Notes under the pieces: model-generated
Databases searched by the model: none
What the model was told of the DNA's origin: nothing
The model's input: only the letters and a program-made list of their open reading frames with translations
Source: Streptomyces sp. Ag109_O5-1
GTDB lineage: Bacteria > Actinomycetota > Actinomycetes > Streptomycetales > Streptomycetaceae
Length of the DNA stretch: 64,000 bases
Direction of reading: 5' to 3'
Assembly: GCF_003814875.1 (NCBI RefSeq)
Contig: NZ_RKQF01000001.1
Location: 3,472,001-3,536,000, forward strand
In this document: piece after piece, positions 59,014 to 64,000 of the stretch
Layout: every line of letters starts with the position of its first letter
Numbering within the stretch: position 1 is the stretch's first letter
Translations under genes and position numbers: made by a program

Positions 59014-61542
59014 CTAGTCCTTGGCCGTCGCCACCGTCACCGCCGGCACCCGCAGCGCCACCCGCCCGGGAAGCGCCGCGGCCACCAGCGCGAGCAGCGT
59101 GGCGGTCGCGACGACGGTCACGTACAGCAACGGCGTGACCGTCGGCGCGGCCCGGCCCGTCATACCGACGCTGAACGCGGTCAGGACGGCGAGCGCGATG
59201 CCGCTGCCGAGGGCCGTGGCCAGCGTCAGCACCGACAGCACCTCGGTACGCAGCATCCGCAGCACCTGGCGACGGGTGGCCCCGGCCAGCCTGAGCAGCG
59301 CGAACTCCCGAATCCGTGCGGCGACCGACATGGCGAGCGTGTTGACGACGGCGATGGCGGTGAAGGCCAGGACCAGCCCCATGGCCAGGTAGTTGACCTC
59401 GGCGTTGGTCTGCTGCCGGTCGGCCTGGAGGGAGTCGGCGGCGGCCGGCGAAAGAATCCGGAGCCCCGGGAACTCACGGAGGGTAGTCGCGAGTTGTGCT
59501 TGTGTACGGGCTGTGCTGACGAGGACGGAGGAGGCGAGCGGGTTGTCCACGTGGTGCGCGACCAGGTCGTGGGCGAAGGTGAGGTCGCCGAAGCCGAGAC
59601 CCCGGGCGTAGACGGCGGCGACGGTGAGCGTGGCGGGCGTGCCGTCGCCGAGGGTGAGTCTCAGGGTGCTGCCGGGCGCCAAGTGGTGCTGGTCGGCGGT
59701 CAGTCGGCTGACGGCGACGGTGCGGTCGGTGAGCCGGCCGAGGGAGCCGGCGGTCACCTCGGGGTCCCAGGTGCGGGTGAGGCCCTCGGGGGTGACGCCC
59801 TGCGCCGCGTACTTGTCGAGTCCGATGCGGACGGTGGTGCGGACCACTTCGGTGACGGCGTCATGGCGCGTGCGCAGCTGCCGTGCCGCTGCGGCCGGTA
59901 CACCGGGTCCCTGGGCGGCCACCACCCAGTCGGCGGTGACCCCAACGCGGGCCTGGGCGCGGGCGGCGTCACCGAGGGTCGACTGGACGAACAGCACGGT
60001 GCAGGTCATACCGATGAGCAGGGTGAGGGGGGTGACGACGGAGGCCATCCGGGCGGCGTTGCCACGCAGGTTGGCGGTGGCGAGCCGGCCGCCGTGACCG
60101 GTGAGCCGCAGCGGGCCGGCGAGCAGCAGTGCGGCGGCCCTGACCAGTAGCGGGCCGAGCAGGGCGACGGAGGTGGCGAGGACCACGACGGCGAGGAAGG
60201 TGACGGGAGTCGACGCGGGTTCGGTACGCAGGGAGGTGAGCAGGACGACGAGTACGACCCCACCGGCGAGCAGCAGCAGACCGGCGGCGATCCGTCCCCA
60301 GGCGGGCCGGGCGGGCTCGACACGGGACTCGGCCAGCGCCTCGGTCGGCCGGATCCGGGTGATGCGCCGAGAGGCGATACGGGCCGCGGCCCAGGCACCG
60401 GCCAGTGTCGCGGCGAACGCGGCGAACGGCGGGAAGACGCCGGTGGTGTGCTGAAGCGTGGCGGGCACGGCGCCCAGGGCGACGAACCTGGTGTGCAGCC
60501 AGGCGCCGAGCGGAAGCCCGAGGAGTGCGCCTGCCGTGCCGGCGACGGCGCCGACGATCAGCGCCTCGCGGCCGAGCAGCCGGCGGATCTGTCCGGGGGT
60601 GGCGGCGATGGCTCGCAGCAGGGCGAGTTCGCGGTGCCGTTGCTGGACGGTGAGCGCGAAGGTGCCGACGACCACCAGGATCGCCACGAGCAGCGAGGTC
60701 CCGCCCATGGCACCGCCCATGCTGACCAGCCGGACCCTGGCGGCGGCCGCGTCCAGGAACTCGACGGGGCCGCGGGCGTCCCCGGTGGAGACCTGGGCGG
60801 TGGTGCCGCGCAGTGCCCGCGTCACGGCCTGCTTCAGCCGGTCCGGGGCGGTGCCGTGGGCGGGCAGCACGCCGAACGCGGTGACCTGCCCGGGGTGCGC
60901 GGCCAGCCTGCGGGCCTCGGCGGCGGAGAAGAAGAGGGACGTCTGGTGGCGCACGTCCGTGGCCGGGGCGGCGATGCCGGTGATCCGGTAGGCGCGTGGG
61001 GCCTGCGTCGACTGCACGGTGAGGGTGGCGCCGGGCCGCAGGTGGGCGCGTGCGGCGAGGTCGCGGTCGACGACCAGGTCGGTGGCGGCCTTCGGGGCGG
61101 TGCCGGAGACCAGCCGGTACGGGGTCAGCGCGGCGGACTCCCAGGCGTGCCCGTAGGCGGTACGGCCGCCGGTGCCGGCCGGGGTCAACGGCTGCGCGAG
61201 GAAGGTCAGCTCGGGCACGACCCGGGCGACACCGGGGGTGCGGGCGAGTCCGGTTTCCAGGTCGGCCGGCAGCCAGGCGCGCTCGGCGATGGGTTTCGCC
61301 TTGCGCTTGACCTTGGTCTTGCCGTGCTTGTGCTTGACGGTGGTCCGGCGGACGTACTGGTCGGCGGAGACCACGACGGGGGTCGCCGCGTAGCGCTCGG
61401 TGCGGATCGTGCCGCGCAGACCGGTGTCGAGGAGGGTGCCGCAGGCGGAGATCAGCGCGGCCGCGCACAGCAGGGCCAGAAAGGCGCCGAGAAACCCGGC
61501 CTTGCGGGCGCGGACGGTCTTGAGGGCGTAACGCAGCATCAT
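59014..61542 (-). CDS. FtsX/MacB-type ABC transporter permease
   Basis: 842 residues. N-terminal helix (KAGFLGAFLALLCAAALISA), a large extracellular region (40-270) with a Lys/Arg/Val-rich patch (TTVKHKHGKTKVKRKAK), then an FtsX domain (ILVVVGTFALTVQQRHRELALLRAI, ATPGQIRRLLGREALI), a second set of helices and a second extracellular and FtsX block ending with FALLRLAGATRRQVLRML. The start is ATG ATG at 61542/61539. Such permeases are normally encoded beside an ATPase (LolD-like); none is present, and recX lies directly upstream. Confidence 0.87.
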   Translation of the reverse strand: MMLRYALKTVRARKAGFLGAFLALLCAAALISACGTLLDTGLRGTIRTERYAATPVVVSADQYVRRTTVKHKHGKTKVKRKAKPIAERAWLPADLETGLARTPGVARVVPELTFLAQPLTPAGTGGRTAYGHAWESAALTPYRLVSGTAPKAATDLVVDRDLAARAHLRPGATLTVQSTQAPRAYRITGIAAPATDVRHQTSLFFSAAEARRLAAHPGQVTAFGVLPAHGTAPDRLKQAVTRALRGTTAQVSTGDARGPVEFLDAAAARVRLVSMGGAMGGTSLLVAILVVVGTFALTVQQRHRELALLRAIAATPGQIRRLLGREALIVGAVAGTAGALLGLPLGAWLHTRFVALGAVPATLQHTTGVFPPFAAFAATLAGAWAAARIASRRITRIRPTEALAESRVEPARPAWGRIAAGLLLLAGGVVLVVLLTSLRTEPASTPVTFLAVVVLATSVALLGPLLVRAAALLLAGPLRLTGHGGRLATANLRGNAARMASVVTPLTLLIGMTCTVLFVQSTLGDAARAQARVGVTADWVVAAQGPGVPAAAARQLRTRHDAVTEVVRTTVRIGLDKYAAQGVTPEGLTRTWDPEVTAGSLGRLTDRTVAVSRLTADQHHLAPGSTLRLTLGDGTPATLTVAAVYARGLGFGDLTFAHDLVAHHVDNPLASSVLVSTARTQAQLATTLREFPGLRILSPAAADSLQADRQQTNAEVNYLAMGLVLAFTAIAVVNTLAMSVAARIREFALLRLAGATRRQVLRMLRTEVLSVLTLATALGSGIALAVLTAFSVGMTGRAAPTVTPLLYVTVVATATLLALVAAALPGRVALRVPAVTVATAKD

Positions 61543-61639
61543 GGCGTACACGGTCGTCCACGCGAGGGTGTGCGGGCACTGCGGTGGTCCGGCGTCTTGG
61601 CAGGGGGTTAACCCCACCCTCCTCGGGGCTGTCGGCCCG

Positions 61640-62464
61640 TCAGAAGTCCCCGCCCTCCAGGAAGTCCGTGTCCTCGCCCTCCTCCTCCAGGGCCCGCCGG
61701 ACGACCCTGAGGGCCATGCCCTCGGAGTACCCCTTGCGGGCGAGCATGCCGGCGAGGCGGCGGATCCGCCTGTCCCGGTCGAGCCCCCGGGTGGAGCGGA
61801 GCCTGCGGGCGACGAGTTCGCGGGCCGTCTCCTCCTCCTGCTCGGAGTCGAGCTGTGCGACGGCCTCGTCGATGAGCGTCGAGTCGACACCCTTGGTCCG
61901 CAGCTCCTGGGCGAGCGCGCGCCTGGCCAGTCCCCGGCCGTGGTGCCGGGACTCGACCCAGGCGTCCGCGAACGCGCTGTCGTTGATCAGCCCGACCTCC
62001 TCGAACCTCGACAGCACCTCCTCGGCGACATCGTCCGGGATCTCCCGCTTGCGCAGGGCGTCCGCGAGCTGTTTCCGGGTGCGCGGGTTCCCGGTGAGCA
62101 GGCGCAGACAGATCGCCCGCGCCCGCTCAGCCGGTTCCGCTGGAGGCTCCTCCTGCTCGGCCCTCGACAAGGAGGAGGAGCCCCCGTCCTCACCGGACGG
62201 CTCCCCGAAGCCGCGCCGACGGCGGGTCCCGGGTTTCCGCGGGCCACGGCCGGGTGACCCGTGCCCGCGGGGCCCGTCCGGGCCGTCGTGTGTGCCGTCC
62301 GCGTACGAGCCGCCGTCCGCGCTGTCCCGCCCGTACCTGCCGCCGTCCGTGCCGTAGGCCTCGTCGCCGTCCCCGGCGGAGCCCGAGTCGCCTCCGGCAC
62401 CCCTGCCCCATGGGGCACCGGGGGACGTGTACTCGTGGTCGGCCCAGTCGGTTCGTCGTGTCAC
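61640..62464 (-). CDS. recX: RecX, regulator of RecA
   Basis: 274 residues. GTG at 62464, four bases after the recA stop. The N-terminal 110 residues are Gly/Asp/Arg-rich and disordered; the RecX three-helix repeats follow from about 110: CLRLLTGNPRTRKQLADALR, FEEVGLINDSAFADAWV, RGLARRALAQELRTKGV, ending in a third repeat with MLARKGYSEGMALRVV. It binds RecA filaments and limits recombination. Operon with recA as in all Streptomyces. Confidence 0.94.
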   Translation of the reverse strand: MTRRTDWADHEYTSPGAPWGRGAGGDSGSAGDGDEAYGTDGGRYGRDSADGGSYADGTHDGPDGPRGHGSPGRGPRKPGTRRRRGFGEPSGEDGGSSSLSRAEQEEPPAEPAERARAICLRLLTGNPRTRKQLADALRKREIPDDVAEEVLSRFEEVGLINDSAFADAWVESRHHGRGLARRALAQELRTKGVDSTLIDEAVAQLDSEQEEETARELVARRLRSTRGLDRDRRIRRLAGMLARKGYSEGMALRVVRRALEEEGEDTDFLEGGDF

Positions 62465-62468
62465 GGCG

Positions 62469-63599
62469 TCAGCTCTTGGCGGTGGCGGCCTTGGGCTTGG
62501 TGGCCTTGGCGGCGGCCGGGGCGGGCACCGTCTTCGCCGCGTCGTCCGTGGCCGCGGTGGTGACCGCCGCGTCCGCGCCCGGCTCGGCGGCGGGCTTCTC
62601 CGGCCGGACACCGACGCCCAGCTTCTCCTTGATCTTCTTCTCGATCTCGTTGGCCAGGTCGGGGTTGTCCTTGAGGAAGTTGCGCGCGTTCTCCTTGCCC
62701 TGGCCGAGCTGGTCGCCCTCGTACGTGTACCAGGCGCCGGCCTTGCGGACGAAGCCGTTCTCCACGCCCATGTCGATCAGGCCGCCCTCGCGGCTGATGC
62801 CCTGGCCGTAGAGGATGTCGAACTCGGCCTGCTTGAAGGGCGGTGCGACCTTGTTCTTGACGACCTTGACCCGGGTGCGGTTGCCGACCGCCTCGGTGCC
62901 GTCCTTCAGGGTCTCGATGCGGCGGATGTCGAGTCGCACCGAGGCGTAGAACTTCAGCGCGCGGCCACCGGTCGTGGTCTCCGGGGAGCCGAACATCACG
63001 CCGATCTTCTCGCGGAGCTGGTTGATGAAGATCGCGGTGGTCTTGGACTGGTTGAGCGCGCTGGTGATCTTCCGCAGCGCCTGGCTCATCAGGCGGGCCT
63101 GGAGACCGACGTGGCTGTCGCCCATCTCGCCCTCGATCTCCGCGCGCGGGACGAGCGCGGCGACGGAGTCAATGACGATGAGGTCGAGGGCGCCGGAGCG
63201 GACCAGCATGTCCACGATCTCCAGGGCCTGCTCGCCGTTGTCCGGCTGGGAGAGGATCAGGTTGTCGATGTCGACGCCGAGCTTCTGCGCGTACTCGGGG
63301 TCGAGGGCGTGCTCCGCGTCCACGAACGCGACCTGGCCGCCCGCCTTCTGCGCGTTGGCCACGGCGTGCAGGGTCAGGGTCGTCTTACCGGAGGACTCCG
63401 GTCCGTAGATCTCCACGACGCGGCCGCGCGGCAGGCCACCTACGCCCAGGGCGACGTCGAGCGCGGTCGACCCGGTCGAGATGACCTCGATGGGCTCCTT
63501 CGTCCGGTCGCCCATGCGCATGACCGCGCCCTTGCCGAATTGCCGTTCAATCTGTGCGAGCGCGGCGTCGAGCGCCTTCTCGCGGTCGGTTCCTGCCAT
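62469..63599 (-). CDS. recA: Recombinase RecA
   Basis: 376 residues from ATG 63599 (GGTGG seven bases upstream). MAGTDREKALDAALAQIERQ begins the RecA core; Walker A GPESSGKTT, VFVDAEHALDP-type motif AFVDAEHALDPEYA, Walker B LIVIDSVAAL, loop L2 region FINQLREKIGVMFGSPETTT. The C-terminal Ala/Lys/Thr tail (330-376) is longer than in E. coli, as usual in Streptomyces. In-frame sequence upstream of 63599 is not coding. Followed by recX. Confidence 0.97.
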   Translation of the reverse strand: MAGTDREKALDAALAQIERQFGKGAVMRMGDRTKEPIEVISTGSTALDVALGVGGLPRGRVVEIYGPESSGKTTLTLHAVANAQKAGGQVAFVDAEHALDPEYAQKLGVDIDNLILSQPDNGEQALEIVDMLVRSGALDLIVIDSVAALVPRAEIEGEMGDSHVGLQARLMSQALRKITSALNQSKTTAIFINQLREKIGVMFGSPETTTGGRALKFYASVRLDIRRIETLKDGTEAVGNRTRVKVVKNKVAPPFKQAEFDILYGQGISREGGLIDMGVENGFVRKAGAWYTYEGDQLGQGKENARNFLKDNPDLANEIEKKIKEKLGVGVRPEKPAAEPGADAAVTTAATDDAAKTVPAPAAAKATKPKAATAKS

Positions 63600-63771
63600 G
63601 GGTTCCACCCGGTTTGCTTGAGTCGATCGCTTCACGTCAAAGACGCTAACGCCTGCCACTGACAATGCGCCCCGACGCCGGTCCGGCCTGTGGATAACTC
63701 GGGGACTTCTCCACCGAAATCGTGTTGAACTGCCGCTGGAATCCCCACCGCGGGCCATGCCGGAGCATCCA

Positions 63772-63800
63772 TAAGAATGGATGTTCGATTTTCGTGTCAA
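63772..63800 (-). promoter_or_regulatory. recA promoter with LexA SOS box
   Basis: On the minus strand: TTGACA (63800-63795), 17 bases, TTCTTA (63777-63772). The sequence GAACATCCATTC at 63786-63775, a LexA-type box (GAAC-N4-GTTC with one half altered), overlaps the spacer and -10, so LexA binding would block RNA polymerase. The same motif is known from Streptomyces recA promoters, as I recall. The recA start is 173 bases downstream, giving a long 5' untranslated region. Confidence 0.8.
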
Positions 63801-64000
63801 GCGCACCACGCGGTACTCCCGCCACTTCCCCGCAGAGCGCTCACCCACCGCTCACCCACCGCTCACGGACCGGCTCCGGGCGGACTCCGAGCGGACTCCG
63901 AGCGGCGTGTCGGACAGGGACAGGGGATGCGGGGGCAGGAGCACCCAGCGCACGGGGACGAGAACGACGAGAACGAACGGACGGCGCACGAGGCGGAGAC
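63801..64000. other. Region upstream of recA with short tandem repeats
   Basis: Bases 63840-63867 contain CTCACCCACCG twice plus a partial copy, and 63880-63904 contain CGGACTCCGAG twice. The possible start of a plus-strand gene follows at 63927. Nothing else recognised. Confidence 0.4.
63927..64000 (+). CDS. Possible 5' end of a gene running out of the window
   Basis: From ATG 63927, preceded by AGGGACAGGGG, the frame reads MRGQEHPAHGDENDENERTA and stays open to the window end. The residues are charged and low complexity, so this may be a divergent gene opposite recA or chance. No family can be assigned. Confidence 0.3.
   Translation, partial: MRGQEHPAHGDENDENERTAHEAE

Noticed and set aside
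61604..61615. GGGGTTAACCCC palindrome between recX and the permease
   Set aside because: A 12-bp symmetric site could be chance or part of a weak terminator; there is nothing else to support an operator.
61543..61890. 116-codon N-terminal extension of the FtsX permease
   Set aside because: It overlaps recX in another frame, is Ser/Arg/Pro noise, and the family start is the ATG ATG at 61542.
63600..63848. 83-codon N-terminal extension of RecA
   Set aside because: It covers the promoter and SOS box; RecA proteins start at the 63599 ATG.
1..64000. tRNA, rRNA, insertion sequences, att sites
   Set aside because: No cloverleaf, transposase motif or tRNA-end duplication was recognised by eye; a tRNAscan and IS search would be needed to exclude degenerate copies.

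Overview
This window is a high-GC actinobacterial chromosome segment, almost certainly Streptomyces. Third-position G/C bias is extreme, GTG and TTG starts are common, and the gene order (dinG, a NIS-siderophore block, hflX, an M1 peptidase, a RelA/SpoT homologue, dapF, miaA, miaB, a glutamate ABC operon with its two-component system, recX, recA) is, as far as I recall, the order of the recA region of Streptomyces coelicolor. Names based on that recollection are inference.

Layout. Bases 1-2030 hold a DinG-type helicase. Bases 2.2-7.6 kb hold a three-gene NRPS-independent siderophore set (acetyltransferase, IucA/IucC synthetase, diaminobutyrate-type aminotransferase), each protein carrying a low-complexity expansion. 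Bases 7.9-10.5 kb hold glucarate dehydratase and an exported trypsin-like lipoprotein. Bases 10.6-22.5 kb are the housekeeping core on the minus strand: hflX, M1 peptidase, RSH protein, dapF, a membrane protein, miaA, a dioxygenase-like protein, a small conserved protein and miaB, with two small plus-strand genes between miaA and the dioxygenase-like gene. Bases 22.6-24.4 kb carry two unrecognised minus-strand genes, one encoding a membrane protein.

Bases 24.5-42.2 kb are accessory and scarred. Intact modules are a DUF1772-like membrane protein, a flavin disulfide oxidoreductase, an SDR, a LysR regulator, nagB with a GH4 glycosidase, a PP2C phosphatase, a TetR / Old-Yellow-Enzyme pair, and a mhpD-mhpF-mhpE style lower meta-cleavage operon under a divergent IclR regulator. 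Between them lie gene fragments abutted at sharp joints: a LiaF-like gene against a response-regulator start, a DeoR tail against a sugar ABC-permease tail, a LuxR tail, and a cluster of lactonase, sugar-kinase, SDR, galactonate-dehydratase-like and secreted carbohydrate-binding fragments. The last cluster looks like the remains of a sugar-acid (De Ley-Doudoroff type) catabolic locus.

Bases 42.4-46.7 kb hold a phosphatase-fold protein lacking its RHG motif, a DUF6204-type protein, a large lipoprotein, a MazG-like protein and a TAXI solute-binding protein. Bases 46.7-52.6 kb hold the GluK/GluR two-component system divergent from gluABCD, with an internal operon hairpin and an 18-bp terminator. 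Bases 52.7-59 kb hold two flavin monooxygenases, two TetR regulators (one facing a VOC protein across a 41-bp perfect palindrome), and a cysteine dioxygenase / rhodanese operon preceded by a cysteine-rich leader peptide that looks leaderless. Bases 59-64 kb hold an FtsX-type ABC permease without its ATPase, recX, recA with a LexA-type SOS box, and possibly the start of another gene. No tRNA, rRNA, CRISPR array or insertion sequence was recognised.
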